DNA of 64,000 nucleotides. Origin: Pseudohongiella sp. Its GTDB lineage: Bacteria; Pseudomonadota; Gammaproteobacteria; Pseudomonadales; Pseudohongiellaceae. Positions 1-7,609 of the stretch are shown in pieces (the first letter of the stretch is position 1; each line of letters opens with the position of its first letter). Below the pieces are notes generated by a model. It saw only the letters and a list, made by a program, of their open reading frames with translations. It was not told the DNA's origin and searched no databases. Made by a program: the position numbers and the translations under genes. The DNA lies in assembly GCF_011050365.1 (NCBI RefSeq), contig NZ_DRFV01000013.1, positions 1 to 64,000 on the forward strand. The letters are read 5' to 3'.

Positions 1-109
1 AGATTAATGACGGGCCGCCCAATACCAGCAATGTAACCAGGACGAGCACCATCACTGACATCACGGCATAGACTAGCAGGCTCGATAAGCGGTGAAGATT
101 TGGGTGCAT
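1..109 (-). CDS. partial membrane protein, third gene of the NO-response operon
   Basis: Only the first 36 codons are inside the window. The ATG at 107-109 is preceded by a GGAG ribosome binding site and lies 12 bases after the nnrS stop, so it is probably cotranscribed with hmp and nnrS. The visible peptide begins MHPNLHRLSSLL and continues into a strongly hydrophobic stretch that looks like one transmembrane helix. No family can be assigned from so little sequence. The position suggests a membrane partner in nitric-oxide handling, but that is inference from context only. Confidence 0.6.
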   Translation of the reverse strand, partial: MHPNLHRLSSLLVYAVMSVMVLVLVTLLVLGGPSLI

Positions 110-121
110 ACAAGACTCCAA

Positions 122-1285
122 CTATTTTGCAGGTCCGATCAGAATGGGTACATAACGAACAGCAAAACACAGCAGTGCCAATACCCAAAGCCCAGTGGCC
201 ATCTCAAGCCAAAGTTGCCCGCCAGCGGTTGCAGCGACGATACGCGTTAAAGCAGCAAGGCTGAGCAGCACGATTGCACTCGTTAACAGGTAATGACTCT
301 TTAAAGCACGACCAGTATGACCCAGCGCTGCCCGAGCACCGACACTGACAATCATACTGGTGATGGCCCCTATGGTCAGAGCATGCACGGCGGCGCTGAC
401 AGACATACCCCCGGCCAGCGACAGCGTCCACAAAAGAATGCCCGTTACCAGCCAGGCGTAGGACAAATGCATCATCCACACGAGCGGATCAGACAGAGTG
501 AGCCAGAATTTCCAGCGCAGCAAACGCCATGCCTGTGCTGCAAAGCAGCTCAAACCCAAAAAAACAGTCACAGTATTCGACCACTGAAACAGGATGCCTG
601 TCACAAACACTACCAGCAAACCAATCGCTAGCTGATCAACCCTGCCAAAGGGCTCTGGCAAACTGGATGGGGGCAACACCTCACCAACTGCCGCTCTTTG
701 ACGCAACCAGTTGCCGGTAAAAGCCGGAATGATGCGCCCGCCGATCACATTGATCAATAACACGACCAACCATAGCTGAGCCCACAATACACGCTGAAGA
801 TCGAGAGCGGGCAGTAGTCGTAATTCTCCGGCATGAAACAGCAGGTCACTCAGGCTGAGTGCGACCACCACTGCGAGAACCTTATAGTTACGTTTGTTGC
901 GCGCACTGAACAGTTCCCGTGCCACGAGCACACACAGCAATAGCCAGAAAAACCCATCGGCCATGGCGCTCAGCGTGGGCGCCAATATCGCCAGCCTGCC
1001 GGCGAGCCAAAAAGTTACCAGGATCGCCAACGGCCAGCCGGCGACTGGCGGACGGGACGTCCAATTGGCCACTGCAGTCAATACGAATCCCGCGATTGCG
1101 GCAGCCATAAGCCCCATCATCATGTCATGCGCATGCCAGTGTACTGGCGATCTGGACCAGTCAAGCACCAGGTTCCCGCTCCAGATCAAAATCCACAGGA
1201 TGATTGCTGACATGCTATAGATGACGCCCAGCAGAAAAAACGGGCGGAATGCATAGGAAAACAATCTATCCATAATCTTTTTCAC
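122..1285 (-). CDS. nnrS: NnrS family membrane protein (nitric-oxide stress)
   Basis: This 387-residue, almost entirely hydrophobic protein has about a dozen predicted membrane spans and the NnrS-family opening (FSYAFRPFFLLG near residue 10), followed by the HWHAHDMMMG histidine-rich motif near residue 50, a likely haem/metal ligand region. NnrS proteins are haem- and copper-containing inner-membrane proteins linked to resistance against nitric oxide and nitrosative stress. The start is a GTG at 1285 with AGGATG upstream; an ATG four codons in is the alternative. It follows hmp by 52 bases on the same strand, so both are probably under the NsrR-like operator upstream of hmp. Confidence 0.92.
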   Translation of the reverse strand: MKKIMDRLFSYAFRPFFLLGVIYSMSAIILWILIWSGNLVLDWSRSPVHWHAHDMMMGLMAAAIAGFVLTAVANWTSRPPVAGWPLAILVTFWLAGRLAILAPTLSAMADGFFWLLLCVLVARELFSARNKRNYKVLAVVVALSLSDLLFHAGELRLLPALDLQRVLWAQLWLVVLLINVIGGRIIPAFTGNWLRQRAAVGEVLPPSSLPEPFGRVDQLAIGLLVVFVTGILFQWSNTVTVFLGLSCFAAQAWRLLRWKFWLTLSDPLVWMMHLSYAWLVTGILLWTLSLAGGMSVSAAVHALTIGAITSMIVSVGARAALGHTGRALKSHYLLTSAIVLLSLAALTRIVAATAGGQLWLEMATGLWVLALLCFAVRYVPILIGPAK

Positions 1286-1337
1286 TTTATGCCCATCCTT
1301 TTCATCTCATTCGACTCGGCCCGTCAGACACGCCCCA

Positions 1338-2624
1338 TCAGGCATGCATAGGACAACGGGCCTCCACACGCCTTTCTTGAGGCGTCTCGTCAAATGCGCC
1401 CTTGTCCAGCGCCTGGCGTGGACCAAAGAACTCGAAATGCACCTGCATCGGAGGAATTCCCCACGTCAGCAGCTGGTGGTAAATGTTGACCATGAACGCC
1501 TGCGGACCACAGAAATAGTAGTCTGCATCGCGCTGGGGGATGAGTGATTCAATAAGCTCTGCGTCTACCAGTCCGGTGCTCGATGAGTGCGAATGAACCG
1601 TCTCAGGATTGATCGGCGCATTGTAACGGTAGTGCACTTTCAGATTCGGGTATTGTGAGCTCAACGCATCTATTGTTGCGCGGAACGCCTGGACCTGTTC
1701 ATCCTCGACACCATGGATAAAGACGATCTCACGCCCTGGCATCGTCTCAAGAACGCTGAGAAGCATGCTCATGAGAGGCGTAACACCCACACCAGCCGCC
1801 AAAAGAACGAGAGGTCGTTCGTGTTTTTCCGTGACGTCGAGGAAGAATTCACCGCAAGGCGCTGACACTTCCAGTTCCGAGCCAACCACCAGTTTTGCGT
1901 GCAACAGGTTGGAAACGTAACCATCCGGATTGCCAGCGCCAATTCCGGTTTCCCGTTTTACGCTGATACGAAAGTGATCCTGACCTGGCTTGTCGGAGAG
2001 GCTGTAATTACGCATGGTAGTGTAACCGTCCGGCCCTTCTACCCGGAGTGTGATGTACTGCCCTGGTTTGAATTCCGGCAGCTTTCCCCCGTCGACCGGC
2101 GCCAGGTAGAAAGAAGTAATAACACTGCTCTCGACCTCTTTTCGCGCGATCCGGAAGGTCCGGAACCCCACCCAGCCCCCTGCGACCTCGGCATGTTCGC
2201 TGTAGATCTGCTGTTCCCGGCCAATCAGGACGTCAGCGAGGAAGCCGTAAGCCTCAGCCCAAGCGTCAATCACCGCATCCGTGGCACCTTCACCCAACAC
2301 CTCTGAAATCGACGCCAGCAGGTTTTCACCTACGATTGGATAATGCTCGGGCCGAATTTGCAGGGAAACATGCTTTTGCGCGATCAGTTCGACCGCACCG
2401 CCCAGCGCCTCCAGATTGTCAATATTGGCCGCATAGGCACAGATTGCGCCTGCCAGGGCTTTTTGCTGAAGCCCTGCCGCCTGATTGGCGGGATTGAATA
2501 ATGGTGCGACTTCAGGGTTATGTGAGAACATCCTTTCATAGAAGTGGCGAGTCAGGGTTTCTCCATGTTCTTCAAGAATCGGAGCAGTGGATTTAACAAC
2601 CTTGATAGTTTCTTCGCGTAACAT
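1338..2624 (-). CDS. hmp: flavohaemoprotein, nitric oxide dioxygenase
   Basis: A 428-residue Hmp-type flavohaemoglobin that converts NO plus O2 to nitrate with NAD(P)H in the cytoplasm. The N-terminal globin domain (about 1-140) shows the B10 tyrosine context HFYERMF near residue 29 and the proximal histidine context AQKHVSLQIRPEHY near residue 85. The reductase part has the FAD motif RNYSLSD and the NAD motif AAGVGVTPLMSML. I chose the ATG at 2624 because it has AAGGATC upstream and yields the canonical globin start; an upstream in-frame extension runs into the operator. A short C-terminal tail ending in CPMHA makes it somewhat longer than E. coli Hmp. It is divergent from nsrR. Confidence 0.96.
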   Translation of the reverse strand: MLREETIKVVKSTAPILEEHGETLTRHFYERMFSHNPEVAPLFNPANQAAGLQQKALAGAICAYAANIDNLEALGGAVELIAQKHVSLQIRPEHYPIVGENLLASISEVLGEGATDAVIDAWAEAYGFLADVLIGREQQIYSEHAEVAGGWVGFRTFRIARKEVESSVITSFYLAPVDGGKLPEFKPGQYITLRVEGPDGYTTMRNYSLSDKPGQDHFRISVKRETGIGAGNPDGYVSNLLHAKLVVGSELEVSAPCGEFFLDVTEKHERPLVLLAAGVGVTPLMSMLLSVLETMPGREIVFIHGVEDEQVQAFRATIDALSSQYPNLKVHYRYNAPINPETVHSHSSSTGLVDAELIESLIPQRDADYYFCGPQAFMVNIYHQLLTWGIPPMQVHFEFFGPRQALDKGAFDETPQERRVEARCPMHA

Positions 2625-2652
2625 TACGGATCCTTTTTTACAAAAATGCTTT

Positions 2653-2675
2653 AATATGTATTCTTGGTACATGTT
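2653..2675. promoter_or_regulatory. probable NsrR operator between hmp and nsrR
   Basis: The 100-bp gap between the divergent starts of hmp and nsrR holds an imperfect palindrome, ATGTAT-N5-GTACAT (2656-2672) inside A/T-rich flanks. This matches the known NsrR consensus of two ATG(C/T)AT-like half-sites separated by five bases. Its position lets one dimer repress both directions. Seen: the palindrome and spacing. Inferred: NsrR binding and autoregulation. Confidence 0.7.
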
Positions 2676-2724
2676 ATTATTGCCGGACTTGCCCGCTATT
2701 GCAAGTCTCATTTGAGGATGATTC

Positions 2725-3183
2725 ATGCAACTGACGACGTTTACCGACTATGGCCTGCGCGCGCTCATGTATCTTGCCGCCGAGCCGGACAGGCTATGCA
2801 GTGTTCGCGAACTCGCCGAACACTACGGCATTTCCCGCAATCATCTGGTTAAAGTTGTGCACAAGCTCAGTCAGTTGGGTTATATCGCCAGCACCAAGGG
2901 AAAAGGTGGAGGAATCCGGCTGGCCCGGGATCCAGCTGAACTCAAGCTTGGCGACATGATCAGGAGCCTTGAACCCAATATGAATATCGTCGAATGTTTC
3001 GATAAGGACACCAATACCTGCAAGGTCACTAATACCTGCCAGCTCAAACACTTTCTTTACGATGCCAATCAGGCCTTTATCGAGTCACTCAACCAACATA
3101 CGCTGGCCGATGCCGTCCCCAACAAGTCTTTGTTCCTGAAACCCCTCAGGCCGGATTCCATTTTACCACTCAAGATTTCCTAG
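2725..3183 (+). CDS. nsrR: Rrf2-family NO-sensing repressor NsrR
   Basis: A 152-residue Rrf2-family regulator. The winged helix occupies about residues 1-75 (MQLTTFTDYGLRALMYLA at the start, then the recognition region HYGISRNHLVKVVHKL and a GKGGGIRLA wing). Three cysteines follow at about 91, 99 and 105, fitting an iron-sulphur cluster site of the NsrR type; the first gap is longer than in E. coli NsrR. NsrR loses DNA binding when its cluster is nitrosylated. The ATG at 2725 has GAGGATG upstream. Location opposite hmp-nnrS supports the assignment over IscR, which has a different cysteine pattern and neighbours. Confidence 0.92.
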   Translation: MQLTTFTDYGLRALMYLAAEPDRLCSVRELAEHYGISRNHLVKVVHKLSQLGYIASTKGKGGGIRLARDPAELKLGDMIRSLEPNMNIVECFDKDTNTCKVTNTCQLKHFLYDANQAFIESLNQHTLADAVPNKSLFLKPLRPDSILPLKIS

Positions 3184-3210
3184 AAAACACAAGATAATTG
3201 TATGCTCAAT

Positions 3211-3245
3211 AAAAAAGGGGGAATCCAACTGGATCCCCCCTTTAT
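3211..3245. terminator. bidirectional rho-independent terminator
   Basis: A near-perfect hairpin (AAAAAGGGGGAATCC / GGATCCCCCCTTTT with an AACT loop) is flanked by T-runs on both strands. It sits between the stop of nsrR (plus) and the stop of the small basic ORF (minus), so it can end both transcripts. Confidence 0.85.
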
Positions 3246-3246
3246 A

Positions 3247-3345
3247 TTATCGGAAAACCGATTTGTTAGTTTTTTTATCGCGCTTCTCTTTCCGCTTTTC
3301 TTTCAGTGTTTTTGAGGCTTGTTTTTTTGCCTTTTCCTTACTCAT
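3247..3345 (-). CDS. tiny lysine-rich protein (32 aa), unknown function
   Basis: This ORF encodes MSKEKAKKQASKTL followed by a KEKRKEKRDKK stretch and ends SVFR. Roughly half the residues are basic. Support for a real gene: an ATG at 3345 with a GGTGGGAA purine-rich stretch upstream, an intact frame to the TAA at 3247, and a stop placed directly against a hairpin that also carries a T-run on this strand. Such peptides could bind nucleic acid, but no function can be claimed. It could still be a chance ORF in a low-complexity A-rich stretch. Confidence 0.5.
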   Translation of the reverse strand: MSKEKAKKQASKTLKEKRKEKRDKKTNKSVFR

Positions 3346-3496
3346 ATTCCCACCCAAAGTATATGGTGAAGGGTATCTGAATCAGCTGGCCGCAGTATGC
3401 TGACATCGGCTACCGTTTTTCAGCAGCTACGCTGCTTCCATTCCAAGTTTGCGGCATCGAAATACTGCATGGCGAGCAACCTCCTTTCGACCCTCT

Positions 3497-3925
3497 TCAG
3501 GACTGTCGGTCAATTGACATGATGCGGAACTTGTTCAGGCGATTGCCCAGGGAAACGATAAAAATATCACCTTCCTGCCGACCGAATAGCGCTGCGCCCA
3601 AAGGCGAAAGAACGCTGATCTTGCCACATGAAGGATCACTATTGTCAGGCAATGTAACTTCCAGATCCAGCTCTGATGAATCAAGAATATCCTTCAGTGC
3701 AACTTGCGCGCCGATCCGCACCCAACGGCCGGGCGGATGAGCGTCGAGCACATATCTGTCCTGCAACCTTTCAAGCAGACAGATAAGCTCTGCTCTATCA
3801 AGCATCATTGATTCGCCGGAGCTTTTCCCGCTAATGAAATCCGAAATCTTTGAAATAAAACGATATATACTGGCGATTTTTTCGCCATTAATAACTTCTC
3901 CGCGCACACCTAACTCCAAGAACAT
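3497..3925 (-). CDS. GreA/GreB C-terminal-domain protein (Rnk-like)
   Basis: A 142-residue protein whose C-terminal half resembles the FKBP-like C-terminal domain of GreA/GreB and Rnk: a strand-rich stretch, then KISVLSPLGAALFGRQEGD near residues 100-118, the family signature, and a final strand FRIMSI. The N-terminal coiled coil that GreA inserts into RNA polymerase is absent, as in Rnk. The first 40 residues are less conserved, so the true start could be the ATG pair around residue 40; the ATG at 3925 has GGGAA upstream. It is divergent from a second member of the same family (4239), across 313 bp. Rnk proteins interact with RNA polymerase; the exact role here is unknown. Confidence 0.75.
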   Translation of the reverse strand: MFLELGVRGEVINGEKIASIYRFISKISDFISGKSSGESMMLDRAELICLLERLQDRYVLDAHPPGRWVRIGAQVALKDILDSSELDLEVTLPDNSDPSCGKISVLSPLGAALFGRQEGDIFIVSLGNRLNKFRIMSIDRQS

Positions 3926-4238
3926 TATTCCCGTACATATTCACAAATTTTTGTTTACTAAATAACCCGGGGGCAGCTGTATCGCCACACCCGGTTAAGT
4001 GAGGAAGGTCGGATGAAATATGTTGCTAGAGAAAAAAACTGTCTTCACGAGACTGGCGCCGTTTGATAGAGGTTGGCCAAGTATATATCTTCTAAATATA
4101 TTAACAAGCTAAGCTGGATTACTTGCTGACGTATCTGTCACTCTGCTTTTTGCCTACCTTCCTTTCTGAAATTCCACTATAATTGCGCCAGCCCAATTAA
4201 AACCTTCAAGCAGTCCTACCTGACTGACAGGATCATAT
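3926..4238. other. 313-bp divergent intergenic region between two Rnk-like genes
   Basis: No convincing ORF or RNA gene. The middle is A/T-rich (TATATATCTTCTAAATATATT around 4082-4102), suitable for promoters reading both ways. I see no clear palindrome. Confidence 0.5.
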
Positions 4239-4646
4239 ATGAAGCCCGAAGTAATAATCTCATCTCTGGATGCTGAGCGGCTCGAAAATATTATTGCATC
4301 GTTGCCGCCAAAGTCGTTTCCTGGAAAAGATGCGCTGGAGGCCGAACTCGACCGGGCGACGATTGTCGAGCCGAAGGATGTACCCTCAACGGTAGTCACC
4401 ATGAACTCCAAAGTACGGTTTGAGGTCGAATCCTCCCGAGAGGAGTTTTGCCTGACACTTGTCTACCCCAAGGATACCGATGCCTCTGGTGAGAAAATTT
4501 CAATTTTTGCGCCCGTGGGTAGCGCTCTGCTTGGTTTACGTCAGGGCGACCAGATCGAGTGGCCCAAACCGGGTGGGGGTGTGCTGCGGGTTCGAATCAA
4601 GGAAGTTCTCTATCAACCGGAACGCGCGGGCGACTTCCACCGGTAG
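4239..4646 (+). CDS. Rnk-like regulator (nucleoside diphosphate kinase regulator family)
   Basis: A 135-residue protein with the Rnk layout: a short N-terminal helical arm (MKPEVIISSLDAERLENII), LEAELDRATIV near residue 35, and a GreA/GreB-type C-terminal domain with GEKISIFAPVGSALLG near residues 88-103 and a final RIKEVLYQPE strand. Start ATG with AGGATCAT upstream. In E. coli Rnk binds RNA polymerase and antagonises GreA-like access; it was named for an effect on Ndk levels. It is the last backbone gene before the island, and its paralogue is divergent at 3497-3925. Confidence 0.85.
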   Translation: MKPEVIISSLDAERLENIIASLPPKSFPGKDALEAELDRATIVEPKDVPSTVVTMNSKVRFEVESSREEFCLTLVYPKDTDASGEKISIFAPVGSALLGLRQGDQIEWPKPGGGVLRVRIKEVLYQPERAGDFHR

Positions 4647-4800
4647 TTAAACGGAGCAACCTGTCTACTCGACGGCATCCTCGCAGGTTCAGACACCTCA
4701 TAATGCCTATGATCAAGCTTTTTTCTGAAGAGCGAACGTAGTCGAGATAGAAAGCGTTTGCATTTGGGCGCGGTGGTGGCAATGCTGATTTCATTTAACC

Positions 4801-4837
4801 AAAAACAAAAATGCCCTGCTCTTTTGAGCAGGACATT
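4801..4837 (-). terminator. rho-independent terminator, probably the displaced terminator of tRNA-Arg
   Basis: On the minus strand a 12-bp stem with one mismatch (AATGTCCTGCTC / GAGCAGGGCATT, AAAA loop) is followed by TTTTTGTTTTT. It starts within ten bases of the decayed tRNA 3'-end copy at 4844-4891 and in the same orientation as the intact tRNA 40 kb away. The simple reading is that it originally terminated tRNA-Arg and was separated from it by the island insertion. Confidence 0.75.
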
Positions 4838-4843
4838 TGCCGT

Positions 4844-4891
4844 TTGGCGCACCCGAAGTGATTCAAACTGCCGAGCATGTGGTTCGAACCC
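4844..4891 (-). repeat. decayed tRNA-Arg 3'-half copy (outer att site)
   Basis: Aligns without gaps to the 48-bp core at 8331-8378 and 45476-45523 with seven substitutions. The 3' CCA and acceptor region are intact, while the T arm and anticodon-arm part are mutated, so it cannot be a tRNA gene. It marks the left junction of the composite island. Confidence 0.85.
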
Positions 4892-5006
4892 CTACTGCAA
4901 ACGCTATATGTGCTTTTATTAACTGTACCAGCGTGTCCGTTGCGTGATTTTGCACTATAAACCACAACAATGCCCATCTAAACCCGCAAAAGTCCCGCAA
5001 GGACTT
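4892..5006. repeat. left-end module of element A with CCCGCAA repeats
   Basis: This stretch closely resembles 8379-8496, immediately inside the core. Shared landmarks are CGCTATATG, TTTTTATTAACT or a close variant, GTCCGTTGCGTGATTTTGCACTATAAA, CACAACAATGC and finally two CCCGCAA copies eleven bases apart (4983 and 4994) followed by GGACTT. The layout, core then arm repeats, resembles a tyrosine-recombinase attachment site; the recombinase itself is not seen. Confidence 0.75.
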
Positions 5007-5127
5007 TGTGTATATTACGACGAGGGAAATTAAAATTCCTGACCATACTTTCCGTAATTTCTTTGGCAACGGCTTTCTTGGCGGTTGTCTCTTTACCTTC
5101 AAACCAACTGACTCTGACGACTGGCAT
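4978..5127 (-). pseudogene. truncated 4-oxalocrotonate tautomerase-like gene
   Basis: Starting at the ATG at 5127 (GGAG upstream) the product begins MPVVRVSWFEGKETTAKKA, the tautomerase pattern in which Pro2 becomes the catalytic N-terminal proline, and continues through the first helix (AVAKEITESMVRNFNF). It stops after 49 residues, short of the usual 60-plus, and lacks the C-terminal hairpin. The last residues (about AGLLRV) are encoded by the CCCGCAA repeats of the island end. The gene therefore seems cut by the element boundary and is probably non-functional, although a short product could still be made. An upstream in-frame ATG at 5193 is less likely because it loses Pro2. Confidence 0.65.
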
Positions 5128-5189
5128 AATGTTCTCCAATAATAAATAAATGTAGAAGTGAATTTTCCTGCTGTGCCTCTGACCGACCG

Positions 5190-6005
5190 TCATCCCCCAA
5201 ACATGAAAGCTGACTGCATACTGCCGATGACACGATCCTGAAACACCTGATGACCGATATCATCGCCAGCGGCGCCAGCGACCACATGTAGCGGCAACAG
5301 GTGCTCCTCGCGCGGATGCGACGCCCGCCCGCCCGGAGCTTCGGCCCATTCAATCAGGCGTTGCTCACGAATATCCGCGGGCATGCCAACGGTCTCCGAC
5401 AGCCACGCGTCAAAACGTACCGAATCCGAATCCGGATCCGCACCCGTATCCTCGAAACGAAAGCGTTGCATGTTATGAAAGCTCATGCCGCTGCCGATGA
5501 TCAGCACGCCTTCCCGGCGCAACGGCACCAGGGCCCGGCCCACGGCCAGGTGCTCCGCCGGGCTCAACCCGCTTTTAAGTGAAAGCTGTACGATGGGCAC
5601 GTCGGCATCGGGGAATGCCAATTTCATCGGGATGAAGACGCCGTGATCCAAACCACGGGTATGATCCGCCTCGTTGCTGATGCCGGCGGCATCCAGCAAT
5701 GCCTGCACCCGTGCAGCGAGTTCGGATGATCCGGGGGCCGCGTATTCCAGATCATAGGTGTGGGGCGGAAACCCGGAATAATCGTAGAGAAGCGGCGGTG
5801 CCGCCTGCGCATTCACCGTGAAAGGAGAGGCCTCCCAATGCCCGGATATCAGCAAAAGCGCCTTGGGCTGCGTGCCAATCAGTTCAGGTACACTTCGCAG
5901 CCACGTTGCCATCTTCGACCACGTGTCCGCTGGCGTCCAGTCCATGAAGAAACAGGGACCGGCGCCGTGTGGCACAAAAAGTGTGGGCAATGTTTGAGTG
6001 GTCAT
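5190..6005 (-). CDS. DODA-type extradiol dioxygenase (LigB superfamily)
   Basis: A 271-residue class III extradiol dioxygenase-like protein, the family of plant and bacterial 4,5-DOPA dioxygenases and E. coli YgiD. Metal-binding signatures are visible in order: LFVPHGAGPCFF near residue 13, LISGHWEASPF near 55, GLDHGVFIPMKLAFP near 120, GSGMSFHNMQRF near 170 and HPREEHLLPLHVV near 230. Start ATG at 6005 with GGAGATTAAG upstream. It lies 34 bases downstream of doxX on the same strand, and both diverge from a LysR regulator. The substrate is unknown; many members of this family act on catecholic compounds or have no known reaction. Confidence 0.9.
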   Translation of the reverse strand: MTTQTLPTLFVPHGAGPCFFMDWTPADTWSKMATWLRSVPELIGTQPKALLLISGHWEASPFTVNAQAAPPLLYDYSGFPPHTYDLEYAAPGSSELAARVQALLDAAGISNEADHTRGLDHGVFIPMKLAFPDADVPIVQLSLKSGLSPAEHLAVGRALVPLRREGVLIIGSGMSFHNMQRFRFEDTGADPDSDSVRFDAWLSETVGMPADIREQRLIEWAEAPGGRASHPREEHLLPLHVVAGAAGDDIGHQVFQDRVIGSMQSAFMFGG

Positions 6006-6039
6006 ATACTTAATCTCCTGGTGTTGACGGGGTGACGAG

Positions 6040-6501
6040 CTAGAACCGCATGCTCAGATGACGGTCCAGTGAATATTCGCCACCACCGCGCAGCATGAGC
6101 GCTACGGCGAACACAAACCACATCAGCGGGTACTCAAAACCGCCATTGGTCCAGAAAATGCCATTCGGCAGGTGGACACTGACCGCCACTGCCAGCAGAG
6201 CAGCAACCGCAGCAGCAGCGGGCCTAGTCAGCAGTCCGAACACCAGCGCAAGTCCGCCAAAGAATTCGACCAGCCCGGCCAACAGAGCAAACAGGTAGCC
6301 TGGCTGCAGTCCCAGCGTATCACCGAAATACATGCCCGTGCCGGATAGTCCATAGCCACCGAACCAGCCAAATAGCTTCTGCGCGCCATGCGGCATCAGG
6401 AGCAGCCCGGTGGTTATCCGCATGAGCGGGTAGGCGAGCACGCCGACCTTGTCGGCAAGGTGCGGTGTGATTATGCGGGGATCTGTTATAGCGGTCATCA
6501 T
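6040..6501 (-). CDS. DoxX family membrane protein
   Basis: A 153-residue protein with four predicted membrane helices and the DoxX pattern: LMRITTGLLLMPHGAQKLFGWFGG near residues 25-50, then LLAGLVEFFGGLALVFGLLTR and a final aromatic-rich helix. DoxX-family proteins accompany redox enzymes and thiosulphate or quinone-linked oxidoreductases. ATG at 6501 follows CAGGAGCTTC. It is the first gene of a doxX-dioxygenase-(truncated tautomerase) unit opposite the LysR gene, a common arrangement for small stress or aromatic-response cassettes. Confidence 0.88.
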   Translation of the reverse strand: MMTAITDPRIITPHLADKVGVLAYPLMRITTGLLLMPHGAQKLFGWFGGYGLSGTGMYFGDTLGLQPGYLFALLAGLVEFFGGLALVFGLLTRPAAAAVAALLAVAVSVHLPNGIFWTNGGFEYPLMWFVFAVALMLRGGGEYSLDRHLSMRF

Positions 6502-6576
6502 GAAGCTCCTGTGTTAATAAAGTGACTTGTGGTTGGAACAGGAGGCATAATGCGGTAGTTTCCACTTTAACGTAAG

Positions 6577-7533
6577 ATGGCAGGATTGGAACTCATGGTT
6601 TATGAAATGGAAACCCTAGGAGGTGCAATTGAAGATGTGCGGGCGTTTTGCGCGGTTGTGGAATTCGGCACCGTCACCGCCGCAGCCCGGCAACTTAGTG
6701 AAACCAAAGGAAGCATTAGCCGCCGCCTATCCCGCCTGGAAAGTCGCCTAGGCGCCACGCTACTCGCTCGAACCCCCAGAGCAGTCACGCCAACGGAAGA
6801 AGGAACTGCGTTTTATGCCAAGGCCAGCGAAGCACTTAGATGGCTGGATGATGCCACAGAGGGCGCCCGTCAGTCACAAGATGTTCTTAGCGGGCACCTG
6901 CGCGTGACCGCACCCGTCGATGTGGGCATGGATGTCTTGCCCAATCTTGTTGTGCAATTCCGCAAATTGCACCCGCAAATTAATGTGGAACTTTTGATTA
7001 CAGACACTTCTCTCGATCTCGCCGCCAATAGAATCGACCTGGCACTAAGGGCAAGCGTAGAGGCCCTGCCGGACATGGGTTATCGGGCGTCAAAGATAAC
7101 GGACTTTCATATCGGGCTGTACGCCGCGCCGGAGTACCTCGCGGCTAATGGGAATGACCCGGACGTGCCCTCAGCGCTTACTGAATACGGTTGGGTGCTC
7201 TCACGACAACCCCCTGGAGCCGCGCAATTACTGCTGACGGACAAACGAGGTCGGTCGGCACAGGTCGTTGCGCATCCAATTATCCGCACCAGCGATTATG
7301 CCAGCTTGCTCCGTGTGGTTCTTGCGGGCGGAGGCATTGGGCCCATCCCAAGTATGATAGCAGCCACTTCCGTAGCCTCGGGCGCCTTGGTTCCCATCCT
7401 CGCCGAATGGAGCGTTGCCAGAGGCACGCTGTATGCAATCAGCCTGGGCGGGCGCGATGCACCTGCGCGTGTGCGGGTCTTCCGGGAGTATGTGCGGACA
7501 GCGCTGTGTGCTGGTCAAGTAGTTCAGAAATAA
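6577..7533 (+). CDS. LysR-type transcriptional regulator
   Basis: A 318-residue LysR protein. The N-terminal winged helix is clear (DVRAFCAVVEFGTVTAAARQ, then SISRRLSRLESRLGATLLAR and TPTEEG, about residues 20-75). The co-inducer domain starts near residue 95 with LRVTAPVDVG and shows the SLDLAANRIDLALR pattern. Start is uncertain: ATG 6577, 6595 or 6607 are all in frame; none has a strong ribosome site, 6595 having AGGATTGGA at a fair distance. It diverges from doxX with about 75 bp between, so it probably controls the doxX-dioxygenase unit. Confidence 0.88.
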   Translation: MAGLELMVYEMETLGGAIEDVRAFCAVVEFGTVTAAARQLSETKGSISRRLSRLESRLGATLLARTPRAVTPTEEGTAFYAKASEALRWLDDATEGARQSQDVLSGHLRVTAPVDVGMDVLPNLVVQFRKLHPQINVELLITDTSLDLAANRIDLALRASVEALPDMGYRASKITDFHIGLYAAPEYLAANGNDPDVPSALTEYGWVLSRQPPGAAQLLLTDKRGRSAQVVAHPIIRTSDYASLLRVVLAGGGIGPIPSMIAATSVASGALVPILAEWSVARGTLYAISLGGRDAPARVRVFREYVRTALCAGQVVQK

Positions 7534-7545
7534 CCGTCCAACCAT

Positions 7546-7581
7546 CACACCATGGCAGCGGTTTCCTGCCGCCATGGTGTG
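7546..7581. terminator. inverted repeat after the LysR gene, possible terminator
   Basis: A 14-bp stem with one mismatch (CACACCATGGCAGC / GCCGCCATGGTGTG) and an 8-base loop begins 13 bases after the LysR stop. No T-run follows, so it is either a weak terminator or an RNA-stabilising hairpin. Confidence 0.4.
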
Positions 7582-7609
7582 GCAGTAGTTCACTAATGGC
7601 GCTGGCCTT

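Noticed and set aside
2643-2665. An overlapping alternative NsrR alignment (AAAATGC...GTATTCTT)
   Set aside because: The second half-site is out of register by one base; the symmetric ATGTAT-N5-GTACAT at 2656-2672 fits better.
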